Below, in pieces: positions 44,354 to 56,601 of a stretch of DNA of 64,000 nt. The notes under the pieces were generated by a model that made no database searches, was not told where the DNA came from, and was given only the letters and a program-made list of their open reading frames with translations. The position numbers and the translations under genes are program-made. Source of the stretch: Metarhizium brunneum. Taxonomy: Eukaryota > Ascomycota > Sordariomycetes > Hypocreales > Clavicipitaceae. Positions within the stretch are counted from its first letter, which is position 1; each line of letters begins with the position of its first letter. The stretch spans positions 2,170,001 to 2,234,000 of the forward strand of contig NC_089428.1 of NCBI RefSeq assembly GCF_013426205.1, given 5' to 3'.

Positions 44354-46180
44354 TTACCACCATTTTTGAGAGGCGTCGCGAGCCACGTTGGAGCCGCAAT
44401 GAGTCTCGCCGTGTAGAATATGGTGGTCAAACCAATCATCCATAAAGGTAACGTTAAAGCCGACCTGGGCATAGGCTTTAGTGACAGCCTCGGCTAAAAT
44501 ATCCTTGCCGCCAATAATAGGCCCCCATGGGTTGGGCGCCATATACTGGCCTTGAGGATATACGACGCCGTTAATGGTCTCGGGGTATAATGCAACCATT
44601 CGCTTCTTGGGCTCGTCGGAACCGTTTAGCTCATCGCTCCCTCCAGCCGCTTCTATAATATTCATTGCCTGGCCTTTGGCGCGCCGGGTGCTGGTTGCGT
44701 TGCAAGCGAGGCCTTTGTCTGGGTAGTAAAAGAGACTAGGGATTCGAAAAATTTCGCCTTCAGTAATGCCAGTTTCTTGCTTGATGATGTCGACATTGTA
44801 CTTGATTCGGTCCGCGCAGTGCTTGTTGATTTCTTCAAATTCGGGAAGTTCAAGTACCCCGTTGATAGTAATGGAAGGAAGACAAGGGCTTTCGGGGTCA
44901 TATGACTCGGGCTTGCGAGACATGGCCTTTTCCGTTCCATGTCCATTTGCCTGGGCATCTTTGAGCAATTTCATCCCATACTCAGTGTCAGCCATAGTTA
45001 CAACCCAGCCCCGTGAGTTATTAGCCGGGAGAAATTGCACGTATTCATCCGTGTGGCCAACAAGAAGCCAATCATGATCAAGGGTATCAATAGGGTATTG
45101 CGCCTCCTGAGCCTTAAGAAGAGCCATTACAGTTGGGCTGATATTGTCATGCCTTCCCATGATTGCCCTTCCAGCAAGGTAATCTTTCCCATTGTACGAA
45201 TAAGGTGGTATCGTCTCCAGGTTTCCCGTGGAGTCGATGGTTGAACGTGGAAGGGTATCATTGGTAAAGTATTGAACGGCTCCTGTAGTGTTGGACCTGA
45301 ATTCTGAGAAGATCATCCGGCCGGCGTGGCGCCCCGGTTGGCTACTTCGAATATTAACTCGTAGGTATATCGGACCATCGGGACCAGGAATGCTGGCGTA
45401 GCCAGGTTCAAAGTAATCTTGAACCCAGATATCCCAGTGCTCGACCATGTGAACGGGCTTTTTAATTCCAGCCTTGGCGGTATAATTCACAATAAAGCTC
45501 GCAAATTGCGCCTGTGCTTCCTTCCAGTCCTCCATCTCGTCAATGCCCGCAACTGTGAAGACTTGATCCGGATCTTGCAGGTGATGGTGTGTCAGAATCG
45601 GTGCCACACGAAGGGCAACTGCATCAGAAGATATATTCTTCCCATTCTCAAACAACTCAAAAGTAACCGTAACTCTGCCATCCCACTCATCAGGTCGACG
45701 GACATCTCTGCCATCGACTCCTAGCTCTAGACCAGGTTCTAATGCAGACGCATTAAACACGTGGTCTTTACCCAGATATATCCATTCGTCATGATCTTTG
45801 TAGAAGATTCGAGCTTTATCACGGGCATCTTGGAGAGTAATTCTACCCATGATAGAGTTGCTCAAGTTATGGATTGGGAGGGTGCTAAGCGGAGCGAGGT
45901 ACTGGGATTGGCGAAGGATATTATCAGATGCATCGTTGCACATTGCAAGCTCGCTTTCAGTGGTATTTTCTGTAATTTGAGACGAGCATCGGCGGTCAGT
46001 ATCGACAATATTTGGCAGAAACAATGCTCCTTGTTTCTCGGTCCAGTAGGCTTTCCCCTCATGGTCCGTAACATCCACATGTCCGTCGCGATTTGTGTCT
46101 GCTAGAATAGTAGCTTTAAAACCATAGCCAGTGGTTGCAACGGCGAGTGCCAGAACGGCCGCCTTGCTGAGGGAATACAT
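44354..46180 (-). CDS. Secreted peptidylarginine deiminase (PAD) family enzyme
   Basis: Single exon, 608 residues from the ATG at 46180 (a longer in-frame extension upstream lacks a signal peptide). MYSLSKAAVLALAVATTGYG is a signal peptide. An EF-hand-like calcium motif, DTNRDGHVDVTD, follows at about residue 28, then ALFLPNIVDTDRRC. The C-terminal PAD catalytic domain holds HWDIWVQDYFEPGY (catalytic Asp region), LLVGHTDEYVQFLP (His and Asp) and the C-terminal GETHCGSNVA with the nucleophilic Cys595. These match, in order, the four catalytic residues known from vertebrate PADs. The enzyme would convert peptidyl-arginine to citrulline, probably with calcium, outside the cell or on secreted proteins. 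Several NxT/S sequons fit secretion. PADs are uncommon in fungi. It stands alone, with long flanks on both sides. Family assignment is strong; substrate unknown. Confidence 0.92.
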   Translation of the reverse strand: MYSLSKAAVLALAVATTGYGFKATILADTNRDGHVDVTDHEGKAYWTEKQGALFLPNIVDTDRRCSSQITENTTESELAMCNDASDNILRQSQYLAPLSTLPIHNLSNSIMGRITLQDARDKARIFYKDHDEWIYLGKDHVFNASALEPGLELGVDGRDVRRPDEWDGRVTVTFELFENGKNISSDAVALRVAPILTHHHLQDPDQVFTVAGIDEMEDWKEAQAQFASFIVNYTAKAGIKKPVHMVEHWDIWVQDYFEPGYASIPGPDGPIYLRVNIRSSQPGRHAGRMIFSEFRSNTTGAVQYFTNDTLPRSTIDSTGNLETIPPYSYNGKDYLAGRAIMGRHDNISPTVMALLKAQEAQYPIDTLDHDWLLVGHTDEYVQFLPANNSRGWVVTMADTEYGMKLLKDAQANGHGTEKAMSRKPESYDPESPCLPSITINGVLELPEFEEINKHCADRIKYNVDIIKQETGITEGEIFRIPSLFYYPDKGLACNATSTRRAKGQAMNIIEAAGGSDELNGSDEPKKRMVALYPETINGVVYPQGQYMAPNPWGPIIGGKDILAEAVTKAYAQVGFNVTFMDDWFDHHILHGETHCGSNVARDASQKWW

Positions 46181-48487
46181 GATGGTAATAGTGACAACTT
46201 TTACCAATGAGAAACTTGATTCACGGAATAATGTATAAGAAGTTTTGTAGTGCTGGTAGTGAAGTTGTGGATAAAAGACTTCATGATGAACGGGATTCCG
46301 AGTTTCTTTATAGTTTATTAATTCTTCTAGTTGGATTGTCATTTGACCCTTCAACACCTCAAAAGCAAGAGCCCTTCCGGTTCTCCTCATTGTGAAATCT
46401 CACCTCCGCTGGCTTGACGCAAGCCATGCTTCACCGAGAGTATACCTTGTACGGAGTATCTGACACTTGAATGTGAAAGTGGCGTGCGCAGGTTGTACCA
46501 AAGAGAGAAGGCTCGAACCATTTCGGTCACCCCGTGGACATCTGTGTATGCAACTTTCAGCAAATCGTCAGTATCTGCAGCCAATTGACACCCGCTGCAA
46601 CCCAAGCCGTTCATTTTGTGTAACGTGCCACCACGAGGGTGAAATCCGAGAGTGGTCTGGATTACTGGCCCAAAGCGCCGAGTCAATTGCCTGGGGTGGT
46701 CTATCTTTGATTCGGTTCAAGCATATTAACCGCCACCTGTTTTTGCCATCTCGTAGGAGTTTCTTTACGTGAGCAAGTGTAGGCAGAGTTTAGCAGAGGA
46801 CTGCCTTTTATTGTTAGCTTGCCTGTTTGCCCGCCAATTGTATCAAGTCGCAGGCCCGATAGGAGTGTCAAAGAATTCCAGAGCAAGCCAAGCAATAGCA
46901 ACTTGTATGCTAATGTTGCACGGTAATTGAGACACACCGACATGATAAGTGGCCTCCGGCTACGCCATGGTTTGTGTGACAACTTGCAACAAAATTGCGA
47001 TTGGGCAGCGGCTAAGACACAAGAGTCAGCCCTCAAAGACCCCGCCAAGCTGAAAAGAAGAAAGGCAAAGTCATTCTGATTCAGATCAATACAGCTGAGA
47101 ATGGTATTACAAAGACACTTGAGACCTAATATGTCATGTGTCCAGCGGCCGGGCGCAGCTGAGGATAGTCTTTGGAGAGCCGTGAAGGCTGGCCAGGACA
47201 AACGCTATTGGATCTCCGATAGCATTTCATCAGACTCGAAACAACACCTCGGCATTGTCACATACGACGTTGACGGCGGACGGCTGCGTAGTAGTATTTC
47301 CACTTTTCCAAGACAGGCGGATGAGCCCGTGTTATGCCGCTCCGTCGGCTGAAGAAGATATTCACCGGGCAGGGAATCTCCCAGACAACTGGATCTGTGT
47401 ACCCCGTAATACTACCCAAAATGGACTCGATGGAGCCCGACGAGGCCCAAATCATGTACACGTGCAACGTGGGAATAGCGGCGTCATACTACCTCTTTCA
47501 CGGACAAAAAGAGACAATTGATAATGATCATTTGAACCTACCATATCACATATCACATTTTATGAATATACATCTCTAAAAAGAAAGTCGAGTTCAATAC
47601 GTAGCTACGGCTTTGCTGGACAAGGTACGAAGTCACGATGCGTAGAATAAAATGCTATGCGCTGTTAGCGAGCATCTTGGAGGGGAGGTAGAACCTCTTG
47701 AAATCACGCGCGCAGATGATCTACTTATACGACATTGCGAAGTAAACGTGGTGAGTCAATGTCTTGGCTAGGTACTTGGCCACGTCGTTCTTGTTACCGT
47801 CTGTAGTTGGCTCATAACCTGGTACGAGGATGCAGTGTAGGAGTGTGAAGCATCCGGCAGAAATTACTACCTATTTGAGGCACACAGATATATGAGACTA
47901 TGAGCCCGGTACAGTAATGCGCTTGTGTACTTTGGCTTCATCATGGAATCACAAAACGAAGAGGCGGCCACCCCCTGAACGTCATTTTGAGCCGTGGGGA
48001 TTACCAATTGACACCAGCAATGGGTGAATGTGCCTCTGTAGACTATCACCCAGCAACACCGGTTTATACAACAGGCCTCAGCAGTATCGCCAATCATGCT
48101 TTAGGTATTCGTCGTTGGCAAAGGGACTTGCCCGCCCGTCTCCGCCAGATCTGACGTGGCTGCATACGTGGACCATCGTCGTACCAGTTGACCATTTTCA
48201 CACATCATCCACATGCCAGGTGGAAATCGGACCTGAGGCTGTTTATACAAGGCCTATTGATGGGGTTGTAGAGATAATCTCTGGGCCAACTACCCGTTCT
48301 CAGTTGCCAGTGGTTATCGGTCTATAGGATATATTGGCGATAAATTTATAAATTAATACTCTATAACTATTTTAGAACAAAGGTGAATCTCTGTACGGCA
48401 TTGAAGCTGTAAAGCCTAGCCAGCAACTTTCAGAGCCTATCGAGAGAATCCCCGTTGAAGGGCAATACGGTACAACTACCATTCATT
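46181..48487. other. Long intergenic region upstream of the PAD gene
   Basis: About 2.3 kb with no supported gene; the left part is the PAD promoter. Open frames at 46467-47580 and 48028-48327 show no domains. Confidence 0.4.
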
Positions 48488-50434
48488 CTACACTCGCTTC
48501 AGGGTATCACGCATTACGCGTGGCTGAACAGCCGTGGCAATACCGTGACCATCCAGCTGAAATATAAAGTCATCGACGGCAATTTCGCCGTACATGAGCT
48601 GGTCAATACGGCCCCATTGCCCTGCGTCCGCGTTGAGTATACGCAAAACTCCGGGATCGTAGTTGACAGGTTCAGTTTCAAGAATCGCGCGAAAGGACAC
48701 CTGGGTACCACTCGAACCAGTCGACGATGCATCCTCAGTATTCGTAATAAAGGGATACAACCGTATGGATTTGATAGTCCCACCTCCTGTCCCATCCGAG
48801 TAAGCCTGAGCTGCCTCCTGAACATTGACGCCGTTGCTAAGCCACTCCTTTACAAGCAGCCCTGGCCCCTGATGATCCGTCGTGAGCAGCAGAGACGAGT
48901 TCTTCGCATCCGAGGATACATATCGACCACCGAAGCGATGAACTGCTTGGCTCTGAGAAACCCTATCCAACACGGGCAGAATCGATTGCAGCGCAACCTC
49001 CGCGGCCATGTTAATAGCAGGTCCCGCATTGGGTCCCGCACAAAGAAAAGAAGCGACAATGTTGTAATCAGGCACCAGGATCAGAAGGGCTTGATACTGG
49101 TCATCACTTCCAGACTTTGTGTATAGGTCAATCGTGTAGCCGCTGGAAATTTGGCTTCTGGTGCGCCAGATTTCCCACGGCGCACCGACCGAAAAGAAGG
49201 GCGAGGCAGTATGTGCATGGGGCTTCATCCATCGACGCGTTTGCAGAGGGGACAATTGTCTGTGGTTTAGAAGGGCGCGTCCAAATTGGGCCAAATCTCG
49301 GGATGTTGAATAGAGGCCGCCGGTTCTGTTGGGACATAATCAGAGACAGTTTGACGGCGAGGCTTGAGACGAGCACTCACGACACTTCATCCCCCAAAGG
49401 ACGGCCCCAGCCCGAATTTCCCGGAGGGATAACTCCGACTCCAGTACCCCTGGGACTAGATGTACTTGTGTTTTGTAAGCCCAGCGGTTGAAACACTGAT
49501 TTGGCGACGGCCTCTGTGTATGAGGTACCTGTTACCGCTTCAACGACATATCCGAGAAGTCTGTACGCGGCGTTGGAATATGTCGGAGTGTTGAAAGGCA
49601 ATGAAACGGGCCGTCTCTTGAGTAGCACGTCAAAGAACTCTGTAGTCGGTTCCTGTTAGAGCGGCAGAAGACTACTATTGTATTTGTACTTGGGTGGCGA
49701 TTCAACAAACCTCTTCTAGTGCACGGAGGCTGGGTGTTATTCCCAGCACATGTCGGGATCTCGTCCAAGGATAGTTCCGGCAGCCCGGCTGCTTGATGAG
49801 GAAACGGCTGGCTGGCCATGTCGGCATTATTTACTGACGCATACTATATTAGCCAACTGGCCGTGTCAAACATTGTAAAGGACCTACCGTCGCGTCCTAT
49901 TCCAGCAAGCTGAGAAGCAAGAGCCCCGATAGTGACCTTATCCCACTGCACATGATGGATTGCGGAATTTGCTCCCGTCTGCGAAACGGCCTTGCGAAGC
50001 TCCGGCAGATAATTCGTCACAGGCATGTCCCAGATCTTTTCACCACCATGTAGCAAGAGAGAATAGACGGTAAAGAGCTTTGAAATGCTCCCGATTCGGT
50101 ATACACTATTCCCGGTGACACGGTTTGTACTGCCCCCCGAGACGTTTAAATTCGCAGCTGAGTAATGAAAGTCTAGGAAGGGCTGGCTGTCTTGGGCAGA
50201 TATCATGGTAGCCGAGAGTGAGTTGGTCTTGGCAGTGATGTTGCCGAATTTTGATAGACCTGTATCCAAGGCATTTTGCAACTCGTGGGAGATGTATGAC
50301 GAGGCGGTCCGGACAGCGTGTGCAGAGCCAAGATTTTCTGGGAACGGATAGGTTTGTCCGAGGACCTTTTGGTCAAAGGCAGCGGTGGCCGACGTGAGGC
50401 AAGAAAGGGAAAAGAAGCAAAGATATAGGAGCAT
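48488..50434 (-). CDS. Secreted beta-lactamase-related serine hydrolase (class C / penicillin-binding-like)
   Basis: Exons are 49888-50434, 49711-49833, 49381-49639 and 48488-49325 (introns 54, 71 and 55 nt), 588 residues with all phases consistent. A signal peptide (LLYLCFFSLSCLTSATAA) is followed by SISK (SxxK, about residues 116-119) and YSNAAY (YxN, about 244). The fold elements YRIGSISKLFTVYSLL, TIGALASQLAGIGRD and NTPTYSNAAYRLLGYV are typical of the fungal beta-lactamase-like family, and TGGLYSTSRDLAQFGRALL follows intron 3. A C-terminal beta-rich region extends beyond the core. Related fungal enzymes act as esterases, amidases or transacylases in secondary metabolism, or as lactam hydrolases; which applies here cannot be told. 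No cluster partner is adjacent. Confidence 0.9.
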
Positions 50435-52710
50435 CTTGGATCAGGTTGGATTTGTTGCTATGTAGCCAAATGATGAAACATTGCCGCCGGCTGGCAGGTC
50501 TTTAATAGATTTTGCCAGAGGCATTATGGACTCTTGGCGTGATGACGACGACATGATGTCGGCAATTAACCATATGGAGAGAGTAAGTTGCCGGTTTGGG
50601 TGGAATGTCGGAGATTCCCAGTAATCTCTTTGGCTAATAGAAAATGGTGGCGTTGTGGTTCGTGTATTCCTCGTATGCGTTTGTTGAACCAGATGCATCA
50701 TGTTTATTTGTGTCAACCCTATTGTAGTTTTCATCGCGACCGGACGAATCAGGACACAAGTTAGTTCCGCCAATGAAGTCAATCTTGCCGGAGAAACGGA
50801 GATAACGCGGGGGTTGGCGGGGCGGGAATTGCGGCCCGAGTTCGTCCGCTAAAGTTCCGTCCTTAGTTCCGCCGACATACAATGCGCGTAGTGCTGCTTG
50901 ATCCTGATGACATTCGTCAGTGTCGTGACCTGGACGGTGAAGCCATTTGCCATGTATTTCTACGATTTGTTGGCCTAATGCCTGCTAATTATTTTCATTT
51001 GCTATTGTCAAGTGTCCGTCACAAAACACTCAGCCATCTACTTCACTATGTCAGCACTTTTCATTGACATCGAGAATGCGCGAGCCGGCATCACCTGCCA
51101 GCCGCACAAATCAGCGACACTACAGAACTTGTACCGCAACCGTGTCGGCGGTATCCGTTTTCCTATTGCTGTGACTCGTGAGTTGTAGCTCGGCTTCTTT
51201 TTCTGAAGCCCTTCTGCCATCATATCGGCTATAATTTGCGCGCCCCCCTTCAATACAGTACCAGTCCTCCAACTCTTCATCCTCGTATTCAAAGTTGAGG
51301 GACCATAGCACCGCCTCACTATGCTTGGTCGTAGCTGCCAGTTAGACTGATGGAAGTATTAAAAAATACTCTCAATATTGGAGAGCAGACGCAACTCACC
51401 TGCCGAACCTATCCAGCCACTGGGTGGTTGCAGAATTAAATGGGGGGTCACGTACATCCCGCGCCCGCGACCTAGGGCTCACCCTGTCCCTACATTCATG
51501 TAAGTGTGTTGAAAAACAGCTGGCCCTCGCGAAGACTGATTGGTAGAATCTGCTTGTATTCTCAACGCTTCACGAGTACTGAGTCCATCACACTTCATCA
51601 ATAGATCCCACCTCTCGCTGCCCGGGGGATCATTGCTCAAATCTCCACGGAGCACCATTCTCAGATCTGCTGCGATGTATCGGAGGACACTACCAGCAGA
51701 GTATTCGAGGAATCTAAAGGACATCGTTCTACGCCTGCCAATACTATATTGCATCGCCCATTTTTATGCTCTTGCCGCAACGTGCACTCCTTTCTGCAAA
51801 GGACATTGCAAGTCGATGAGAACGGGTGGCAGACTGGATGTATGTGCATCATCTTGTGCAGCGATGTAGGTTACAGCGCTCATGCATACAGCTCCCAATT
51901 GACGAACTCCTTGGTTGAGCTTCGAGTTGCTATATCAACGCCTTTAGGGAGAAATTACGTATGAAGGCGAATACAACTGACGGCAAAACCGGTTACCGTC
52001 TTCTCCCAATTAAAGGGGTCAATATAGCATTTTCAGCTGAGGGGATCCACAAAGTAAGATGAAGACGAACAGTAGACCGCGCTTCGCATTGACATTTGTA
52101 TAGATGGGTATTACAGATGAGATCAAGGGTGATATCTTCACCAAAGGAATGCGAGCGGACGCTGAGGCTCTAGGTGACAGGCCCTCGACCAAGAGCCGTG
52201 GGTACCAGCCTGATTGGGATGCTATGTTTCTACAAGAAATCCAGTTTATAACTATTGCTTACCTTGAGATTTTGGTAATTTACCTGTATATAATTTACCT
52301 TGAGGAAACCCCAGTGCCTAGTAAAAACGGTCCACGCCGTGCTACGTCCGCTACTTGGGGGGTACAAATTTGCGAGTTATTTTTACTGCTAAAAAAGTCT
52401 GGTATCCTTGAATTTGATACTATAAAGAAGTCAATAGGTCAAATACAGCAAGTAAACCTGCGTACACTAAAAGGGATTAAGCGCGAACGGGCCAACACAT
52501 TGAAGGCAGAAGGGCGCAAGGGCGCACAGCACCCCGCCTTTCTGGTCAAGACGGTCAAACCGGTTTAATGTCTGGTTTCATCAATGTACGGCCAATGCGA
52601 ATGCCTATCTATATCCATATACAAGTTACAACTTCATTTGTTGCACTTATCCCACCGATTCGAGCCTGTACACAATCACATACATCACCCTGGCCATTCT
52701 GACAGCGGAA
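50435..52710. other. Intergenic region between divergent hydrolase and nitrilase genes
   Basis: About 2.3 kb. Both promoters lie here. A minus-strand frame at 51479-51754 (LEYSAGSVLRYIAADLRM) and a plus-strand frame at 52104-52568 have protein-like composition but no recognisable family; they may be gene remnants. Confidence 0.35.
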
Positions 52711-53712
52711 ATGCCAAAAGACACCAAGGCCACGATCAAGGTTGCCGCTGTCCAAGCCTCGCCAATATTCCTGGACAAATGTGCCACCACCGAAAAGGTA
52801 TGCGCCCTCATCCGCCGCGCCGGTTCGCAAAGCGCCCAAATCATCGGGTTCCCAGAGACCTTTATTCCCGGCTACCCAGGCTGGGTTGAGTTGCTTCCCC
52901 TACACACTGACCAAGCTGCTTCGCTCTTCCTGAAACTCTTCAACGAATCGGTTGAGGTTCCTGGTCCTGAAACCACGGCTATTGGGGCAGCCTGCAAAGA
53001 AGCAAGCATGTACGCGGTTGTGGGAGTCAACGAGCGGCGAGCAGGTACAACGGGCACATTGTTTAATACCAGTTTGTTCTTTGGTCCGGATGGCTCCATC
53101 TTGCACAAACATCAGAAATATGTACCTACGGTTGGGGAGAGGCTTGTCCATGCTCCCGGTCAGACTGGTAGTCGAGCGTCTGTTATGACTGAGTTTGGCG
53201 TGCTGAGCAGTCTTATTTGCGGAGAGAATGGGAATCCCCTTTTCCAATATGCTGTTGGGTTGGACTACCCGGTTATTCATGTTGCTAGTTGGCCGGGTCA
53301 TTTTGGAGAAGGCATGACTGTGGATGGCGCCATCAATGTGTTTGGGCCTGCTGTGGCTAGTTCGGTGGGTTGCTTTGTAGTCCATGCTGTAGGCGTTGTG
53401 GGGGATGATGCTATTGAGGTGTATGGCACTGACGAGAAATCGAGACGGTTTTTAAAGGAGCAGCAGAAACAGTCTAGGGCGTGCGTGATGGGCCCCGGAG
53501 GAAGGATATTGGCAAAGGGAAGTGAGGGTGAGGAGTTGGTGTTTGCCGATGTCTGTGTTGATGCTCTGGTCAAGGCAAAGTATGGACTGGTAAGTTCAGT
53601 AGTCAATCCGTTCGAGTATGACAACTTGTTAATTATTTCTTGTTAGGACTATGCTGGGCATTATAATCGACCGGAAATATTCGCTCACCTGTTTAAGAAA
53701 TATCTTGCTTGA
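52711..53712 (+). CDS. Nitrilase superfamily enzyme (nitrilase/cyanide hydratase-like)
   Basis: Exons are 52711-53589 and 53647-53712 (57-nt intron, phase 0), 314 residues. The second exon adds the expected ending DYAGHYNRPEIFAHLF. The catalytic triad is visible: Glu49 in GFPETFIPGYPGW, Lys136 in KHQKYVPTVGER and Cys170 in ICGENGNPLF. These motifs match branch-1 nitrilases, which hydrolyse nitriles to acids and ammonia, or cyanide to formamide. Length is somewhat shorter than typical fungal cyanide hydratases (about 350-370), which favours a nitrilase. No signal peptide is seen; cytosolic action is likely, and assembly into spirals or filaments is known in the family. All key residues are intact. 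Confidence 0.93.
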
Positions 53713-54145
53713 CATTGTACAGGGAGGGCAGTGCACCGATTTCTTAAGCCAGAGCCGACGTCGATCCCGAGTACGGATAAAGAGGTCTTACAGGGATGCA
53801 GGTGAAGCAGAAGTGCTTATAGTGGTCAGGTTTAACGGGATCAAGTCTTTTTATCGACAATCGCAGTTGTAATCGCACATACGCTGGTTCGTTTAAAATC
53901 AAAACGGGTCTTTATCCCATGCGCAGCCACAAGTATGCCTACCTCTACATGTATGGATTTCTAGTGACTCTCATCGTAAGGGTGGTAGGCTCTTAGACAT
54001 TGAGTGGCTAGGCCTCGGGTGCTTCTTGGTTGTCGCCCGTAATCGTTCATGGTCGTTTGTAGCTGTCGCTGTCGCCGAGCCCCCCCCCTTTTTTTTGCCC
54101 TCTTTCTCTCTCCGGTAACATGACTAATACTCTGTTGTTGTGCAG
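53713..54145. other. Spacer between nitrilase and carboxypeptidase fragment
   Basis: 3' flank of the nitrilase gene. A homopolymer pair (ccccccccctttttttt-like) lies at about 54080-54100. No coding sequence is seen where the rest of the carboxypeptidase gene would be. Confidence 0.4.
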
Positions 54146-54459
54146 CATATTCATACTCTTGGGAAGTTCAGGCTCGAAACAACGATAAGCTGTTGTCGGT
54201 CGCAGAAGGAGCCGCCGAGGCCATCTACTCTGTCCACAATACTAGCTTCAAATATGGCCCTTCGTGTCGAATATCTGGCAAATTTTATGGTCGTCTTCTC
54301 GATTTCGTTGCCGACGTTATTCGTGTGGACTACGCTTTCGTCTTTGAGCTGCGAAGCGGGGGGAGGTTCAGAAGATTCATGTTGCCGCGGGATGAAATTA
54401 TCCCCAGCGGTGAGGAGACGTTTGCTGGCGTCAAGTATATTCTACAGAATATGAAGTAA
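54146..54459 (+). pseudogene. Orphan last exon of an M14 zinc carboxypeptidase
   Basis: Directly after a TTGTGCAG acceptor-like site, the frame reads SYSWEVQARNNDKLLSVAEG, then AIYSVHNTSFKYGP and FVFELRSGGRFRRFMLP, ending GEETFAGVKYILQNMK. This is the C-terminal part of carboxypeptidase A-type enzymes, where Glu of the ELRD motif is catalytic and IIPxxEETxxGVKYI is characteristic; here ELRD reads ELRS. The upstream zinc-binding domain (HxxE) is not found in the preceding 400 bp, which belongs to the nitrilase flank. The fragment is therefore a relic of a rearranged gene. Confidence 0.7.
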
Positions 54460-56601
54460 GGCAGCGAAACGGGGACCCTTTCCCCGTGCAAGATGCAAGC
54501 AGCCGGTAGCCAGTTTCGTAGCCAAGAGACAGAAATAGAAACTGCACTGTGGCGCCATCCGCCTGTTGAGAGCTTTGCTCCCTTTGCCTGGCAAGACAAA
54601 GTCGGGATTCGCATCAAGACGTTTATTGTCTGAAGCCTGGCCCGACGCAGTGGCCGCGGCTGCCACATGGGACCAGTTGGCGCATTAGCCCATGTCGGAG
54701 AGGGAAAGTTGTCTCTTTGCTCAGCTTCCAAAGGCCATGACATGTTACGGGATCCCACGGCGAGCCCGGATGTTTGTTACACGAGGGCTGCGATGACGGG
54801 ACCTACGACAGAAGACCGTGCCATGCTACGCGCATCGGATTTGGGCAACGGCCCCGACAGCTACAGAGGGTGCTACGTTGGCACCGGCGCCTAAAACAAT
54901 GGCTGTCTCTCTCGGAAAATCGGATAATGCCTGGAGAAAGCTTGAACGTGTACCAATGAGGATACATGCCAGCGAGAGATATGCCATTTGGGTGTACGGG
55001 AAGCTTCAACGGAATCACAAAGTATCTGATTGGCGAAAACCCCCCGTTGCGAACAACTGCAGCAGGATTTTCAAGTTATCGTGGGCCGCGGAGGGGCTTT
55101 CAAAGGCTGTTCACATTTCCTGGACGGAGGTTCCCGTACTTATGAAGGGAAAAGGTTTAACCTGTATTCGGGAAACGGCAACGACAAAACAAGATTGAAG
55201 AAGTCGCGCAACGCGACAGCAACGTAGCAGTTGACAAGTAGGTAACGCGATAGGCTTCCCTCAAAAATGAAAAAAAGGAGCATTTCTAATGAGAGGTTAA
55301 GAGATGGGACAAGGGTAGTGAGCCTGCAAGAGGCAGTCGACCCAGAAGCCAGCTGTGGTATGATCTAATCTTATCAATCTATTGGCATGTGTACGATTCA
55401 TGGACTGCTTTTGTCCACTTATTTCCGTCATTTGTATGGTTGCACTACGTATGCTCCATAAAAGGTCCAATATTGCCAAGAGCAGACACATCAATATTAG
55501 GAAAGGCTTGCTGGATAAGGTGAAGACCGAACCACAACAATATTGAAACCGAACATGTCCTTTTCACTTACCATCATGCGACCCCTGATGATGGCCAGCT
55601 TGGATGAAGCTTACATGGATGCTACCGCCTCAAAGTGGGCACTCACGGATATTGTTTGATCTACTCCGTACAGCCTCCCAACATTCATTTGCCGCATAAC
55701 AAGTGTGGAGTACAGTGGTTCTCATATCAAGTTACAGAACAGGACTAGCTTCTAGTTGATGCTGGGTTTTCCATTTGTAGTCAGGTCTCTGTTTTCCCTG
55801 TCAACTAACCTGGAAACCAGTCCACGGTCCACGTATCACCTTTACGGCCGGGCCCCCTGTCCCGATTTCCCAGTTGCCCTGTATAGGGGCAGTCAGTACT
55901 GTAAATATTTCTTCCTGGTACATGTAATTTAGACCTAGTCCACTCACCTTATAGACAACCTCTCTACCTCTCTATTGAGACGAACCATGATGTGGGACCT
56001 CTGGGTCGTCATATATCTCTCTGGTCTATGTAGGCAAGGTGCGAATACATGTACGGCTAGATGGAGACTGGATCATATGGTCCGAGCAGTCCGTAACTAC
56101 CGCTGTACCAAGTTTTTCTAGCCATGTCGTGGAGAATAAACTCCACTAGAGAGGGCATCGAGTCAAGTCGATACTAGATCAGATAGTGCTGGCCGCATTT
56201 TATCATTCTAGAACACACGTTACATTTGCGCTACTTTTACCTTTTAACTACTTGAGGTATAGCAATAATGGAGAAATCATATTACTTTAGTGGCGCTCAC
56301 CAATCTCACCTACGTTCCCAAGATTTGCGAGTTGTTCAAAGCATGATAATGTAGTCATGTGCACGATACCCCTCCCGTATATCACTAATAGTCTACAAGT
56401 AATAAATCTGAGCAACAATTATGCATGATCTTACTATTGGGGCTTAGCGTGAATTGGACAGTCTGTATGTGTGTCCTCCCCCATAGTAACGTCTAGATAA
56501 ATAGGCGCAATATCTCGTGCTTTGAGTTGATTCTGTCTCTTCACTTTTCTCCCTGTCATCAACGTCAATCTTTAAAATAACCTTCCATCTCGGCCTAAGC
56601 C
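54460..56601. other. Intergenic region, no assigned gene
   Basis: About 2.1 kb. A 66-residue frame at 55030-55227 (DFQVIVGRGGAFKGCSHFLD) looks protein-like but has no start context or domain. The right end contains the effector-like gene's promoter. Confidence 0.35.
56495..56505 (+). promoter_or_regulatory. TATA-like element of the two-domain secreted protein gene
   Basis: AGATAAATAGG about 100 bp upstream of the ATG, followed by a pyrimidine-rich leader (tctcttcacttttctccct). Inferred from position and composition. Confidence 0.35.

Noticed and set aside
51479..51754. Minus-strand helical open frame
   Set aside because: Protein-like composition but no family, start or splice support; left as unassigned.
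52104..52568. 154-residue plus-strand open frame upstream of the nitrilase
   Set aside because: No domain, signal peptide or promoter; cannot be separated from chance in AT-rich DNA.
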